Shown here: piece after piece, positions 27,228-37,214 of the stretch
How positions within the stretch are numbered: position 1 is the stretch's first letter
Layout of the letters: every line of letters starts with the position of its first letter
Notes under the pieces: generated by a model
What the model was told of the DNA's origin: nothing
Database searches by the model: none
Seen by the model: the letters and a program-made list of their open reading frames with translations, nothing else
Source of the DNA: an uncultured Marinococcus sp.
Lineage (GTDB): Bacteria; Bacillota; Bacilli; Bacillales; Marinococcaceae
Reading direction: 5' to 3'
DNA length: 64,000 nt
Assembly: GCF_947493875.1 (NCBI RefSeq)
Contig: NZ_CANLSU010000005.1
Location: forward strand, 230,169-294,168
Made by a program: the position numbers and the translations under genes

Positions 27228-28378
27228 ACGGCCCTCCTTGGCGTTTGACTTGGCGTCAGGTGCGTTTTCTGTACGTATTCGAGCAGCTCCGTGAATGATG
27301 CCCGTGAACCTTCAAAGCTCCACTGCTCCGTCAGCCGCCATGCTTCTCCGGCAGCTTCTTTGCGGTTCAGAACCGTAAATACTTTCTCTATCGTACTCGC
27401 TATCTGCCCGCTTTCGTTTGGATCGACAGTGTAGCCATTTACGCCCTCTTTGACTAAATCCAGAGAGCAGCCGCAGCGCTCTGACACTATGACCGGAAGA
27501 CCGACCGCCAGCGCTTCGTTCACGACCAGCCCCCACGGCTCTATAAGGGAGGGAAGAATAAACGCGTCGCCGAGCATATAATGCTCGAACACGTCCTCCT
27601 GCCGGGACAGAAATCCGGTGATGATAAGCTTTACTCCAGCCCTTTGGGCTTGCTGCTGCAACTCCTCCTCCTGCTTCCCGCCCCCGATGACAAACACGGT
27701 CACCGGGTTTGTCATCGTGCCGACCGCTTCGATCACCGTTGCCATATTTTTAATCGCGATCAGCCGGCCGGAATACACGAGCACCTGCTCCTCCGGATTG
27801 AGGCCGTAGTTGTTTCGCAGCTTTTCCCGATGATAATCGCGGTGCCGAGCGATTTCCTGAATCTTACGGCCGTCCACCGCCAGGTGCTGGTTGTAGATGC
27901 GCGCCTCCGGATAGCCGAACACCTCGGCAAAGTATCGCCGGCTCACTTCGCCGTTGCCAAACACGGCAGCGGCGTGGTCAATCACCAGTGATTTTAGTTT
28001 ATGCTTATAGCCATCAGGCGCGTCCTGCAGCCGGGACGTACTGATCCCGTCATACAAAAGCACGTACGGCTTTCGGTACATCCGGCACAGGAGACTGAGC
28101 GCAATATACGCTGGCTTTTCATACCCGCCGATCACTATCAGATCATGGGTGCTCACGATATGGTGCAGACCGGCGTTCATCCGTCCTGCTTTGCTGAGCT
28201 CGACGCCGGGGAGATCGATTTCTTTATACCCTTCGGCCGCGGTCATCTTCCAGGCCCGGTTTTTACTTGGGCGGTCAGTGTAATAAACCGTCACCTGGAC
28301 GTCCGGTATACGGGCGAATTCGTTCCACTGCAGCGTCCGGTACGGGGCCCGTAAATTTGTGACAAAGGCAATTTTCAT
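27212..28378 (-). CDS. GT4-family glycosyltransferase
   Basis: GT-B glycosyltransferase of 388 aa. The N-terminus is MKIAFVTNLRAPYRTLQWNE. The donor domain has LVYSGRLIAIKNMATVIEAV and ILPSLIEPWGLVVNEALAVG, with the two catalytic glutamates of the E-x7-E motif. RBS AGAAAGGAG. Its 3' end overlaps wzz, indicating tight coupling within locus 2. Sugar specificity unknown. Confidence 0.88.
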   Translation of the reverse strand: MKIAFVTNLRAPYRTLQWNEFARIPDVQVTVYYTDRPSKNRAWKMTAAEGYKEIDLPGVELSKAGRMNAGLHHIVSTHDLIVIGGYEKPAYIALSLLCRMYRKPYVLLYDGISTSRLQDAPDGYKHKLKSLVIDHAAAVFGNGEVSRRYFAEVFGYPEARIYNQHLAVDGRKIQEIARHRDYHREKLRNNYGLNPEEQVLVYSGRLIAIKNMATVIEAVGTMTNPVTVFVIGGGKQEEELQQQAQRAGVKLIITGFLSRQEDVFEHYMLGDAFILPSLIEPWGLVVNEALAVGLPVIVSERCGCSLDLVKEGVNGYTVDPNESGQIASTIEKVFTVLNRKEAAGEAWRLTEQWSFEGSRASFTELLEYVQKTHLTPSQTPRRAVWKKP

Positions 28379-28408
28379 CCGGATGCTCCTTTCTGTCTGT
28401 CTCCTGCT

Positions 28409-29086
28409 TCAGCTTGCGTCTCTCTTTAATACCATATTCAGGCAGGTCCAGATGATAATTTTCATATCAAGCACGGTGCTGCGCGTTTGAATGTACAGGA
28501 GATCGAGCTGTACCATTTCCTCAAAGCCAACACTGTTGCGGGCCGTTGCCTGCCAGAGGCCGCTGCATCCCGGCTTCACATTCAGCCGCTGCATATGATA
28601 ATCACTGTAGTATTTCACCTCACGCGGGAGCGGCGGACGCGGGCCAACGAGACTCATGTCGCCTTTGATCACGTTCCACAGCTGTGGGAGCTCGTCGATG
28701 CTCGTTTTGCGTATCCACCGGCCGACCCTGGTCACGCGCGGGTCCTCGGCCATCTTAAACATCAGTCCGCTTACTTCGTTTTGATCCTGCAGCGCCTCCC
28801 ACCTCGCTTCGGCATCTGTCGTCATGGAACGGAACTTATACATCGTAAACGGTGTGCCGCCCTTTCCGCAGCGGGTCTGTTTAAAAAATACCGGGCCCTT
28901 CGGGTCTTCAAGCTTGATAAACAGGGCGGTCAGCACAAACAGCCAGCCAAGAAGAATAATACCTAAGGAGGCGAAAACAAGGTCGGCCAGACGCTTCGTT
29001 GCTCCGTAATACCGCTTCGTCTTTACGGGCTCCAGCAACTGGCGGACTTCCTTCACAATGCCATCAGCCTGTCGTTTTGTTTCCAT
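28409..29086 (-). CDS. Initiating sugar-phosphate transferase (WcaJ/CpsE type, locus 2)
   Basis: Phosphoglycosyltransferase of about 225 aa that transfers a sugar-1-phosphate to undecaprenyl phosphate. One hydrophobic segment (about residues 30-55) precedes the catalytic motifs [44 protein letters not shown] and [12 protein letters not shown]. It lacks the large N-terminal domain of full-length WcaJ. ATGs at 29092 and 29086 are both possible and the latter fits GGGGA better. It is distinct from the EpsL-like enzyme of locus 1, so each locus begins its own repeat unit. Confidence 0.9.
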   Translation of the reverse strand: METKRQADGIVKEVRQLLEPVKTKRYYGATKRLADLVFASLGIILLGWLFVLTALFIKLEDPKGPVFFKQTRCGKGGTPFTMYKFRSMTTDAEARWEALQDQNEVSGLMFKMAEDPRVTRVGRWIRKTSIDELPQLWNVIKGDMSLVGPRPPLPREVKYYSDYHMQRLNVKPGCSGLWQATARNSVGFEEMVQLDLLYIQTRSTVLDMKIIIWTCLNMVLKRDAS

Positions 29087-29113
29087 CCGCATGTTCCCCT
29101 TCCGATTGGATTT

Positions 29114-30397
29114 TTATGAAGGCTTTGCCTTTGTTCCCGGCACTACGGCTGCGTGCTTTTCGCGCGTCAGATCCCCAAACAGTGTGCGGTACTTTCCGAT
29201 TGATGCCTCCTTCGTTAGGTGCTGGTCCAGGTATGCCCGGCCGGCACGTCCCATCGCCTGTCGGTCTTCGGTGTCCATATGATACATGGCTGCGATCGCT
29301 TCCTCCACCGCTTCGTAATCCTTCGGCTCTGCCACGAGACCCGAGCGGCTTACCCGCAGCAGCTTTTCCGCTTCACTGCCTGCTTCAAGCACGCCGATCG
29401 CAGGTTTGCCGGCAGCCATGACGCCGTAGATTTTGCTTGGCACCGACACGCCCTTGATCCCTTTCTGGTTCACCACCAGATGAATGTCCGCAGCGTTTAA
29501 TGAATACTTGATGAATTCCAGCGGCTGGTAGGGCAGAAACAGTACGTTCGTGAGTTGATGATTGGCTACGAACTCCTGCATCTCTGCCTTTTTCGCCCCT
29601 TCGCCGATAAACACGAAACTCACATCCGGATAGCTCTGGAACTTTTTGGTGAGCCGGATCAGGTTTTCCAGGTCGTAATACAGCCCGAGATTGCCGGAAT
29701 ACATGACGATGAATTTGTTCTCCAGGCCGTGAGCTTTCAGAAATTTTTGGACCACCTGATGCGTTTTGTCGAGCGGCACGAGCTCTTTTTCGTTCGTCCA
29801 GTTGTTGATGACGCTATGCATGGGCGCCTTTCGCTTGCCGAACCGGCGGCGGAGCGTGGTGCGCATATCTTCGCCGACGACAACCACATGATCAGCAAAG
29901 GCGCAGTTAACAGTATCGACGGCCTTTGCCAGCCGGAGCACCGTCTGGTTTTTTACGTAGCCGGCCGCTTCGGCCTGTTCCGGGTTAAAATCCTGAATAT
30001 TATACACGTGTTTGGCCCGCTTGAGGACCTTGCCGAGCGTGCCGAGCAGGCCGCCGAGCACCGGCGGCTGCGAGATGGTGTACACAAGATCCACGTCTTT
30101 TTCCCGTTGCAGGGCACGCAGGGCCCGTGTAAAGTACAGTGCCACGTATTTGGCCCGGCTCGCCTTCGAGTTTTTATCAACCGGCGGGAGCGGGACACGC
30201 ACCACCTTAATGGAGCCGTAATAATCCGGCGCGGGCGGAGACGTTTTTTCGGCACCTGTGCCTGCATAGCCGGGCTGGGCGGCGATGACGGTAATCGTAA
30301 AGTCATCCGCCAGCTCTTCACACAGCTCGGTCATCAGCTGACCGGTGGAAGCAAGGTCCGGGTAAAAGTAGTTGATCACAAACACCAGTTTTTTCAT
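29114..30397 (-). CDS. GT4-family glycosyltransferase (WcaI/WbuB-like)
   Basis: GT-B enzyme of 427 aa. The N-terminus VFVINYFYPDLASTGQLMTE and the VYNIQDFNPEQAEAAG motif are typical of the WcaI/WbuB branch, whose members often transfer fucose or related deoxysugars. The donor domain has MYSGNLGLYYDLENL and VVNQKGIKGVSVPSKIYG. With GDP-fucose made in the same operon, it is a candidate fucosyltransferase (inference). It overlaps its upstream neighbour by four bases. Confidence 0.87.
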   Translation of the reverse strand: MKKLVFVINYFYPDLASTGQLMTELCEELADDFTITVIAAQPGYAGTGAEKTSPPAPDYYGSIKVVRVPLPPVDKNSKASRAKYVALYFTRALRALQREKDVDLVYTISQPPVLGGLLGTLGKVLKRAKHVYNIQDFNPEQAEAAGYVKNQTVLRLAKAVDTVNCAFADHVVVVGEDMRTTLRRRFGKRKAPMHSVINNWTNEKELVPLDKTHQVVQKFLKAHGLENKFIVMYSGNLGLYYDLENLIRLTKKFQSYPDVSFVFIGEGAKKAEMQEFVANHQLTNVLFLPYQPLEFIKYSLNAADIHLVVNQKGIKGVSVPSKIYGVMAAGKPAIGVLEAGSEAEKLLRVSRSGLVAEPKDYEAVEEAIAAMYHMDTEDRQAMGRAGRAYLDQHLTKEASIGKYRTLFGDLTREKHAAVVPGTKAKPS

Positions 30398-31500
30398 CCA
30401 AGCTTCTCCTTTGCTGAGGATTCGGCTGCTTCCGGCGAGGCTTCTGCCGGGAGCGCCCGCTGAAATATCCGGTGGATCCGTTCGGTATAGTCTGTTTCTT
30501 TAAATGAACGCAGGGCGTACGTCCGGTTAACCCGCGCCGTTTTCTGCAGGTCCCGGACGCTGATGTCCTGAAGCAGCCGGGCAATGGCATGCGGTGCCTG
30601 CTTGGGAACGAAATAGCCGTTCTCCTCTTTGACGATATCCGGAATACCGGCGTGCTTTGTGGTCACGACCGAGAGGCCGTTGGCCATCGCTTCGATGACC
30701 GAAATCGGCTGGCCTTCATTCGGGTAGTAGGTGGGCAGAATAAACACGTTGCACGTGCGCAGCAGATCTTTTTTGGCTTCGCCGCCAACCACGCCGTGAA
30801 GCACGACGTTGGTTAACTCGTGCTCATCCACCATCGCCTGGAACCGCTTTTCTTCTTTCGGGTCAAAAAAAGCACCCGCAAAATGAAAGGTCATTTCCGG
30901 ATGGTCCTTCGACAAACTCGCCGCCTTCAGTACGTCCAGGTAGCCCTTGGAAGCGATAAAGTTACTCAAAAACAGCACGTGCTTGCCGTTCATTGTCTGT
31001 ATTTTCCTCTCCAGCTCCTCCTCGGTGAGAAGCGCTTCCTTTTCCACGAAGTTTTCGCAGATAACGAGCTTTTCGTCGGGGATAATCGGCTGAAACAATG
31101 CCTTTAAGCTCTCGCTCAGCACGACCACGCAGGCTGCTTTCGGAAGCAGCCGTTCGTTCAGCTTCCGCTGCAGCGGATTCATTTTGCTGAGCAGCTGTTT
31201 AAAGTAGCCGCCGTGATAATGAATAATAACCGGGCGCCTTTTCCCGAGCATGATTGCAAGCAGGAGCAGGTCCCGGGCGTTGCCGCCCTTCGAATGGGCA
31301 ATCGTAAAATAAAAGAAATCACAGTCGGATGTGACAAGCTTTCGAATCGTTGAAAAAATACGTTTGTTATTGGTAAGGTTGATCGTCTGCATATCGTAAT
31401 CAGCCTGAAGCTCTTTTGCGTCGGCTATCTTGAAGAGAGCCTTTGACAAACCGTGTACCGGCGGGGGAAACTGGCCGACGAGCGCCGCTTTTGTGCGCAT
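30394..31500 (-). CDS. GT4-family glycosyltransferase
   Basis: GT-B enzyme of 368 aa. It begins MRTKAALVGQFPPPVHGLSK, the usual acceptor-site loop, and has HVLFLSNFIASKGYLDVL and ILPTYYPNEGQPISVIEAM in the donor domain. The start at 31500 has a perfect AGGAGGT eight bases upstream. It begins inside the polymerase gene, whose stop is 101 bases further on, so translation of the two is likely coupled. Confidence 0.88.
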   Translation of the reverse strand: MRTKAALVGQFPPPVHGLSKALFKIADAKELQADYDMQTINLTNNKRIFSTIRKLVTSDCDFFYFTIAHSKGGNARDLLLLAIMLGKRRPVIIHYHGGYFKQLLSKMNPLQRKLNERLLPKAACVVVLSESLKALFQPIIPDEKLVICENFVEKEALLTEEELERKIQTMNGKHVLFLSNFIASKGYLDVLKAASLSKDHPEMTFHFAGAFFDPKEEKRFQAMVDEHELTNVVLHGVVGGEAKKDLLRTCNVFILPTYYPNEGQPISVIEAMANGLSVVTTKHAGIPDIVKEENGYFVPKQAPHAIARLLQDISVRDLQKTARVNRTYALRSFKETDYTERIHRIFQRALPAEASPEAAESSAKEKLG

Positions 31501-32815
31501 ATGCTCTCACCTCCTCAGGTTTTACCAGAAATGGCCGCTTTTGGGGCGGCTTTTCAGCCATCAGCTCATGGACCACCGCGTACAGCACAGCAGTAATGAT
31601 CATATAAAACGACATTTTAAACATCGTAATCGGGTCATACGCGAGCCAGCGGGGAAAGGTGGTGAGGACGATGATGCCGGCGAAAATAAACAGCGGATGG
31701 CGGGCATTTGCCAGGCTGTTCAAAAGCAAGGCGATCAAAATAGCGATGACCACCACTCCGGCAAAGCCGAAAAAGTAGAAAAAGTAGCTGGCAATAAATC
31801 CGCCGCCCCCAGCCGGTGACATCTCCGACAGGTAATTGCTAAGCTCGGCCTGTTCAAATGGAATGCGGCCTGTTGGAAGAAAGATCCGCATGACAAACGC
31901 CGCCGCTGCGGCTAGCCGGTCGCCGGTGCCGAGCAGGCCGTCCTGCAGAAGCCCCGAAAACAGGGTGGAATTGTACAGTACTTCGCCGGCGTTGCTTGGC
32001 ATATAGCTGCCCTCGGAGTAGCTGGTGAGGCCGAAGTTAATATTTTCCGGGTTCTGCAGGTAAAACGAAATGTCCGCCCGGATGCGGCCAAACACCATAA
32101 ACACGTAATAAATGATGCCGCCCCCGGAAAGCATCATCACAGGCGACAGCCGCTTTTCCCAGAACAGGATAAACAGCAGCATCCCGACCTGGAGCGCTTC
32201 GATCCGGCCGCCGAAGAGCATCATTTTGGCAATATACAAAAACGACAGCCCGAGCAGCAGCACATTCGCATACGGAATGCTTCTGGAATAGTAATAGCCG
32301 AGAATAATAAACAGCACCACGTATTCCGATATCGCCAGGCTGCCGAACGTGGCGGTGGAATTCATCCCGTAGCCGCCCGATTCCAAAATGTTTTCGCCTG
32401 ATTTCCCGAGCACGATAATAACCGTAATCGCGGCCAGGCTCACGAGATACAGTGCCCAGTTGGATTTCCGCTCCAGCCGGTCGGCGATACAGACCGGCGC
32501 TTCCGGCTTTTGGGTAAATAGATAAAGCACGAGCAGAAACAGCGACATAATCAGAAGCGTTTTGTCGTAATACATCGGATAAAAGTAGACGTCGTAGTAC
32601 GTGGTTTTATAGCCGCCGTAATACACGTAGGCGAAGTTCATGTAGTACGTGCTCATGAACACCACCAGGAGCATGACGGCCTTGAACCTCCGCAGATGAT
32701 AAATAAAATGAACGATGATCAACAGATTGGACGCCACCGCGATCGCCGGATTGCCGTTTATTAAAAGCAGCAGCGCAATGATCTGTACACATACGAGAAC
32801 ATATTTCGTAAACAT
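31400..32815 (-). CDS. Wzy-type EPS polymerase (locus 2)
   Basis: Polytopic membrane protein of 471 aa with about 11-12 hydrophobic segments and a large extracytoplasmic loop near residues 260-340, as in O-antigen/EPS polymerases. RBS TGAGGT and ATG at 32815. The last ~34 residues (from about EEVRAYAHKS onward) overlap the next gene in another frame and are Arg/Ser-rich and unlike the rest. The original stop may have been lost, extending the tail. Confidence 0.78.
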   Translation of the reverse strand: MFTKYVLVCVQIIALLLLINGNPAIAVASNLLIIVHFIYHLRRFKAVMLLVVFMSTYYMNFAYVYYGGYKTTYYDVYFYPMYYDKTLLIMSLFLLVLYLFTQKPEAPVCIADRLERKSNWALYLVSLAAITVIIVLGKSGENILESGGYGMNSTATFGSLAISEYVVLFIILGYYYSRSIPYANVLLLGLSFLYIAKMMLFGGRIEALQVGMLLFILFWEKRLSPVMMLSGGGIIYYVFMVFGRIRADISFYLQNPENINFGLTSYSEGSYMPSNAGEVLYNSTLFSGLLQDGLLGTGDRLAAAAAFVMRIFLPTGRIPFEQAELSNYLSEMSPAGGGGFIASYFFYFFGFAGVVVIAILIALLLNSLANARHPLFIFAGIIVLTTFPRWLAYDPITMFKMSFYMIITAVLYAVVHELMAEKPPQKRPFLVKPEEVRAYAHKSGARRPVSPAGTRFVKGSLQDSRRKRASG

Positions 32816-32828
32816 CGGCGTACCTCAC

Positions 32829-33734
32829 TTATCTGCCATGGGTTTTCTGGTACTCCAAATACTTGATCCCGAGCAGTCCGGCCAGGTTACCGGCGCCCAT
32901 ATACACGTACTGCAGGGCTTTGACCCGCTCGTGCTCCCAGCGCAGCAGCGCCGGCACGTACAGGAGAACCCCCTGTATGATACGGCCGCTCCCGACGATG
33001 GCCCGGCCCGCCTTCGCCCTTCGTGCATTCGCCTTCGCGCCGGTGCAGATCGCGAGCGTATTGCCTGAGCGGTAAGCCCGCTGCAGCACCCACTGCCGGG
33101 TGGTGCGCGTGGTGGGAATAAGGTCGTAGACAACCGCTTCCTCGGAGCAGATCATCGTATACGCCTCGCGCTCCAGCTCGGTAAATAAAAACGTGTCGGA
33201 GCCGCCAGTCAGCGCGAGCGCTTCGTTAAACCGGTAGCGGTTGAATATGCTTTTGCGCATCAGCAGGTTGTTGGTCGCTGCCCGGCGGATCGGATCCCCG
33301 GTGCGCCGCTGCAGGCTGTCAAAAAAACCACCGCGGATGACCCATTCGGGGGCCTCCTGCTCAAACACGCTTACGACCTTGCCCTCAACGACGTCTGCAT
33401 CGTACACGTGACGGGCAGCAAGCAGCTGCTCGAGCCAGTCGGGCGCCGGCGTTTCGTCGTCATCAACGAATACGACAAAATCTGCATCCCCGGCCAGACG
33501 GACCGACGTGTTACGTGCCGCCGGTATGCCCCTTTTGGGTTCCACCTCGTAGATGAGCGGGTACGGATAGTTTATCGGGAGCACCTTGGCCGCGCTTCCC
33601 CCGGGGTCGTTATCGACGACCACCACGGTTAATTCAGGCTGATACTGCTTCCATTGCTGGGCAGCAATACCCTCTAAAAGCGCATGTAATCCTTCCGGAC
33701 GTTGATACGTAATAATGCATACCGCAAGCTTCAT
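32829..33734 (-). CDS. GT2-family glycosyltransferase
   Basis: GT-A glycosyltransferase of 301 aa. It starts KLAVCIITYQRPEGLHALLE and has VVVVDNDPGGSA, KRGIPAARNTSV and the metal-binding FVDDDETP. A C-terminal hydrophobic stretch (IIQGVLLYVPALLRW) may bind the membrane. The start ATG directly follows the stop of the flippase gene (no gap), with AGGGAGG inside that gene. Sugar unknown. Confidence 0.88.
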   Translation of the reverse strand: MKLAVCIITYQRPEGLHALLEGIAAQQWKQYQPELTVVVVDNDPGGSAAKVLPINYPYPLIYEVEPKRGIPAARNTSVRLAGDADFVVFVDDDETPAPDWLEQLLAARHVYDADVVEGKVVSVFEQEAPEWVIRGGFFDSLQRRTGDPIRRAATNNLLMRKSIFNRYRFNEALALTGGSDTFLFTELEREAYTMICSEEAVVYDLIPTTRTTRQWVLQRAYRSGNTLAICTGAKANARRAKAGRAIVGSGRIIQGVLLYVPALLRWEHERVKALQYVYMGAGNLAGLLGIKYLEYQKTHGR

Positions 33735-35003
33735 TTATTCCTCCCTCTTTTCCACGACGGGAACACCGGCTTTCATTTTCAGGAGCAGAATAATACTGAA
33801 CAGCAGCTCGCTCAGCATGAGCCCGACGAGCGCTCCTGCTTCGCCGAACGCCTGGACCGTCACAGCGGTCATGCCTACCGTGATGACAGCAACGACCATG
33901 CCCGACTTGGCGAGCATTTTGAAAAACAGCGCGGACTGAAAATAATTGGAATAGTTCACGCGGATGAGCTGAAACAAAAACACGAGCATCCATAAAAGCA
34001 CGTACTCCTGAATGCCCTGGTACGCTTCCGGAAATGCTTCGGAAGGCACAACGGCGAGCCCGGCCATCAACACGAGCGTATACACTAGCAGAATGGCGAC
34101 AGAGGCAGCCATCCCCTGATACATTAACGTCTCCGCCCGGCCCGGGCGCTCGCGCACCATTGCTTTACTGAGGAGCGGGCGCATCACGTTGCTCCAGCTG
34201 GTGATAATAAGCACGATCGGCGTCATTAACAGCTTCGCAGCCGCAATATAGGCGACCTCGGTAACGCCGAGCATCAGAAAAAGCAGCAGCAGGTAGACGT
34301 TTCCCTGCAGCCAGCTGCTTGTAGCCCCGAACAGGCTCCACTGCGAGAGCTTCCATGTCTCGCGGAACTTCTGCCGGATTACGCGCTTCGGCGGCAGATG
34401 CACCGTAAACTGATACATTTTCCTGGCTGACACGAGCAGCGACGCAACGCCGGTGATCAAAAACATCAGCGAAACGTACACTATATCGGCATATACGGCT
34501 GCTCCAATCGCCACAAGCGCCGCCACGGCGTAGACGCTGTCCCGTTTGAGTGCTTTCTGGGGCAGCAGCTGGGCGTATTCCTCCGTGCGGAAGTATTCCC
34601 GCAGCAGAAGCAGGCAGACCGCAAGCGGCAGCACCCAGAGGGCCGTGCCGTCGGCGCCGGTGATCCCACTGAAAAAGGTGATCACCATCATTGAAAGAAA
34701 TACCACCACCAGAAACAGCAGAAGCATCGCAAACAGGCTGCGCCGGAGCAGGACGGCATCCCCGTCTTCCAGCTTTGGGGAAAGCACAATCATCGGCGTG
34801 TTAATCAGCGCGTTCTGCACGCTTAAAAACAGAAAGAACACGCCCATAAACATCGTATAAAATCCGTAATTTTCCGGAGAGCTGAAATATACAAACGCGA
34901 GGCCGATCGTAAAATTCACGCCGCTCAGCGCCGCCTGGTCCAGAACGGTGTAGAAGGCTTTGCCGGAAATGCTGACGGCAAGCACCTTCTTAAGAGGTTT
35001 CAC
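33735..35003 (-). CDS. Wzx-type repeat-unit flippase (locus 2)
   Basis: Membrane protein of 422 aa with about 12 hydrophobic helices. The N-terminus ([20 protein letters not shown]) is typical of Wzx/MOP exporters. GTG start at 35003, overlapping the gmd stop by 14 bases. It would flip the locus 2 repeat unit. It is not closely similar by eye to the locus 1 flippase, consistent with a different repeat unit. Confidence 0.83.
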   Translation of the reverse strand: MKPLKKVLAVSISGKAFYTVLDQAALSGVNFTIGLAFVYFSSPENYGFYTMFMGVFFLFLSVQNALINTPMIVLSPKLEDGDAVLLRRSLFAMLLLFLVVVFLSMMVITFFSGITGADGTALWVLPLAVCLLLLREYFRTEEYAQLLPQKALKRDSVYAVAALVAIGAAVYADIVYVSLMFLITGVASLLVSARKMYQFTVHLPPKRVIRQKFRETWKLSQWSLFGATSSWLQGNVYLLLLFLMLGVTEVAYIAAAKLLMTPIVLIITSWSNVMRPLLSKAMVRERPGRAETLMYQGMAASVAILLVYTLVLMAGLAVVPSEAFPEAYQGIQEYVLLWMLVFLFQLIRVNYSNYFQSALFFKMLAKSGMVVAVITVGMTAVTVQAFGEAGALVGLMLSELLFSIILLLKMKAGVPVVEKREE

Positions 35004-35988
35004 GGTAGATGGTCCGTACCTTCTGATGGCTGCCGTAATGGTTCAAATCGCTCTCCACCATCATTTCCACCAGCTCCCGGAACCCGACTTCGAGCTCCCA
35101 TCCGAGCTTTTCCTTTGCCTTCGAGCAGTCACCGAGCAGAAGGTCCACCTCGGCCGGCCGGACAAATTTTGGATCGGTCACCACGTAGTCACGCCAGTCG
35201 AGGCCCACGTATTGAAAGGCAATGTCCACCAGCTCTTCGACCGTATGCGTCTCGCCGGTCGAGATCACGTAGTCATCCGGCTCGTCGCTCTGCAGCATGA
35301 GCCACATGGCTTTTACGTAGTCACCGGCATAGCCCCAGTCACGCTTGGCATCGAGGTTGCCCATCCGCAGCTCGCTCTGCAGTCCGAGTTTGATGCGGGC
35401 AGCGGCGTCCGTCACCTTCCGGGTCACAAATTCCATTCCGCGCCGTGGGGACTCGTGGTTGAATAAAATGCCGGCGCAGGCAAACATATCAAAGCTTTCC
35501 CGGTAGTTGACGGTAATCCAGTGACCGTACGTTTTCGCCACTCCGTACGGGCTGCGGGGCCAGAACGGCGTCGTTTCCGTCTGCGGCGTCTCGAGCACCT
35601 TGCCGAACATTTCCGAGCTTGAGGCCTGATAAAAGCGAGCGTCCGGCTTGGCGATGCGGACCGCTTCGAGCATATTGACGACGCCGACAGCGGTAATCTG
35701 GCTGGTTGCGATCGGCTGCGGCCACGAGGTGGCAACAAATGACTGGGCGGCCAGGTTGTACACCTCGTCCGGCTGCGACTGCTGGACGGCGCTGATGAGA
35801 GAGGACAAATCGGTCAGGTCACCATCGATCCATTCAACCTGGTCTCTCACGTGCTCGATGTTTTCAAAGTTCGGGGTGCTCGTCCGGCGCCGGAGGCCGT
35901 AGACGGTGTAGCCTTTTTCGAGCAGAAACTCCGCCAGGTATGAGCCGTCCTGACCGGTCACGCCGGTAATAAGTGCTGATTTTGTCAT
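34990..35988 (-). CDS. gmd: GDP-mannose 4,6-dehydratase
   Basis: Converts GDP-D-mannose to GDP-4-keto-6-deoxymannose, the first committed step to GDP-L-fucose. The cofactor loop is [19 protein letters not shown]. Catalytic residues lie in SSSEMFG and [12 protein letters not shown], and the substrate site in [15 protein letters not shown]. Length 332 aa is near normal. It overlaps fcl by four bases and the flippase by 14, in the order manC-fcl-gmd. Confidence 0.96.
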   Translation of the reverse strand: MTKSALITGVTGQDGSYLAEFLLEKGYTVYGLRRRTSTPNFENIEHVRDQVEWIDGDLTDLSSLISAVQQSQPDEVYNLAAQSFVATSWPQPIATSQITAVGVVNMLEAVRIAKPDARFYQASSSEMFGKVLETPQTETTPFWPRSPYGVAKTYGHWITVNYRESFDMFACAGILFNHESPRRGMEFVTRKVTDAAARIKLGLQSELRMGNLDAKRDWGYAGDYVKAMWLMLQSDEPDDYVISTGETHTVEELVDIAFQYVGLDWRDYVVTDPKFVRPAEVDLLLGDCSKAKEKLGWELEVGFRELVEMMVESDLNHYGSHQKVRTIYRETS

Positions 35989-36941
35989 AGGGAAGCAGCT
36001 CCTTTGTTTGGTTGTGCCGCGTGGCTGGTGTACCAGTCGTACGTTTTTTCCAGGCCGTCGGCAAGCGGCGTTTTGGCCTGCCAGCCGAGGCCGTGCAGCC
36101 TGGTGACATCGGTGCGTTTACGGAATGTGCCGTCAGGTTTACTGGTATTAAATACAAACTCGCCGTCAAAGCCGGTAACAGCTTTAAGCGTTTCGGCGAG
36201 CTCCCGGACGGAAAGATCCCGCCCGGTGCCGACGTTCACCATGTCCGTGCCGTCGTACTCGTTCATCAAAAAGACGCAAGCATCAGCCAGATCGTCCGCA
36301 TACATAAACTCGCGGCGCGGCTCGCCCGTGCCCCATATTTCAACTGTTGGGTCGCCGTTTACTTTTGCTTCGTGGCATTTCCGCATCAGTGCCGGAAGCA
36401 CGTGCGACGTTTCCAGGTCAAAATTGTCGTTTTTTCCGTACAGGTTCGTCGGCATCGCGGCGATAAAACGGGTGCCGTACTGTCGGTTGTAGGACTCGCA
36501 CATCTTCAGTCCGGCAATTTTTGCGATCGCGTACGGTTCATTCGTCGCCTCAAGTGCTCCGGTTAAGAGCGCCTCCTCTTTAATCGGCTGCGGGGCATGT
36601 TTTGGATAAATGCACGTACTGCCTAAAAACAACAGCTTTTTCACGTTGTACTTATAGGCCGCATCGATAACATTTGTTTGAATATATAAGTTATCCCGGA
36701 TAAAATCCGCCGGATAATCATTATTCGCGGTAATGCCGCCAACTTTAGCGGCTGCTAAAAACACGTAATCTATCGAAGAGGATTGAAAAAAAGCGTCTAC
36801 CTCGGTTTGGTTTCGTAAGTCGAGCTCGCTGCTCGTCCGGTACACCAGGTTCGTATAGCCTTCGCTCTGCAGCTTCCGCAGAATCGCGGAGCCTGCAAGC
36901 CCCCGGTGCCCGGCCACATATATACACGCATGTTTTTCCAC
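35985..36941 (-). CDS. fcl: GDP-L-fucose synthase
   Basis: NADPH-dependent 3,5-epimerase/4-reductase that finishes GDP-L-fucose, 318 aa. The cofactor loop is [12 protein letters not shown]. The catalytic Ser and Cys are in [14 protein letters not shown], Tyr and Lys in [20 protein letters not shown], and the catalytic His in [11 protein letters not shown] chose GTG at 36941 with AGGAG five bases upstream; the frame is open further but lacks a ribosome binding site. It is preceded by the structured leader at 37042-37170. A degenerate paralogue lies at 39456-40379. Confidence 0.95.
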   Translation of the reverse strand: MEKHACIYVAGHRGLAGSAILRKLQSEGYTNLVYRTSSELDLRNQTEVDAFFQSSSIDYVFLAAAKVGGITANNDYPADFIRDNLYIQTNVIDAAYKYNVKKLLFLGSTCIYPKHAPQPIKEEALLTGALEATNEPYAIAKIAGLKMCESYNRQYGTRFIAAMPTNLYGKNDNFDLETSHVLPALMRKCHEAKVNGDPTVEIWGTGEPRREFMYADDLADACVFLMNEYDGTDMVNVGTGRDLSVRELAETLKAVTGFDGEFVFNTSKPDGTFRKRTDVTRLHGLGWQAKTPLADGLEKTYDWYTSHAAQPNKGAASL

Positions 36942-37041
36942 TGGAGCTCCTCTTTTCCAATAAGATTTTGGCGTTGTGCAGTATCTGCATCTATTCAAAA
37001 CAGATGGCTGGAGTGTGAATGCCAATAGTTTGTCTTTTCAT

Positions 37042-37170
37042 CTGCGGCAGCTTTGTATGCGCAGCTGCCGCAGGTAAACCGGAGGCATTGAACCTCTCCT
37101 CACGCAGCGCTGTTGACGATCAACGTCTAAGGCTTTTAGAGAAGCCCTTAGCACTGCCGAGTGCCTCCGC
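37042..37170 (-). ncRNA. Candidate structured cis-regulatory RNA before fcl
   Basis: Read on the minus strand, CGGAGGCA (37162-37169) pairs with TGCCTCCG (37080-37087) as an outer stem. Inside, GCAGTGC (37151-37157) pairs with GCGCTGC (37104-37110) with one G-U. This encloses two hairpins: CTAAGGGCTT/AAGCCTTAG (37127-37151) and GTTGA-TCG-TCAAC (37112-37124). That makes a three-way junction with an unpaired GTGAGGAGAGGTTCAA side. An 11-bp perfect hairpin (37042-37073) follows, with no U tract. It lies inside the EPS operon, comparable in position to the EAR antitermination RNA of B. subtilis eps, but I cannot confirm family membership. Confidence 0.6.
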
Positions 37171-37214
37171 GTGATACCGGTGCAGGAGACATGACCGAAA
37201 ATTTTTCAGGAAAA

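Noticed and set aside
26599..27294. 231-codon open frame on the plus strand
   Set aside because: Antisense to wzz of locus 2, with no recognisable domain and composition of a shadow frame.
29555..30463. 302-codon open frame on the plus strand
   Set aside because: It is antisense to a clear GT4 gene, has His/Arg-rich composition typical of shadow frames in GC-rich DNA, and lacks a good ribosome binding site.
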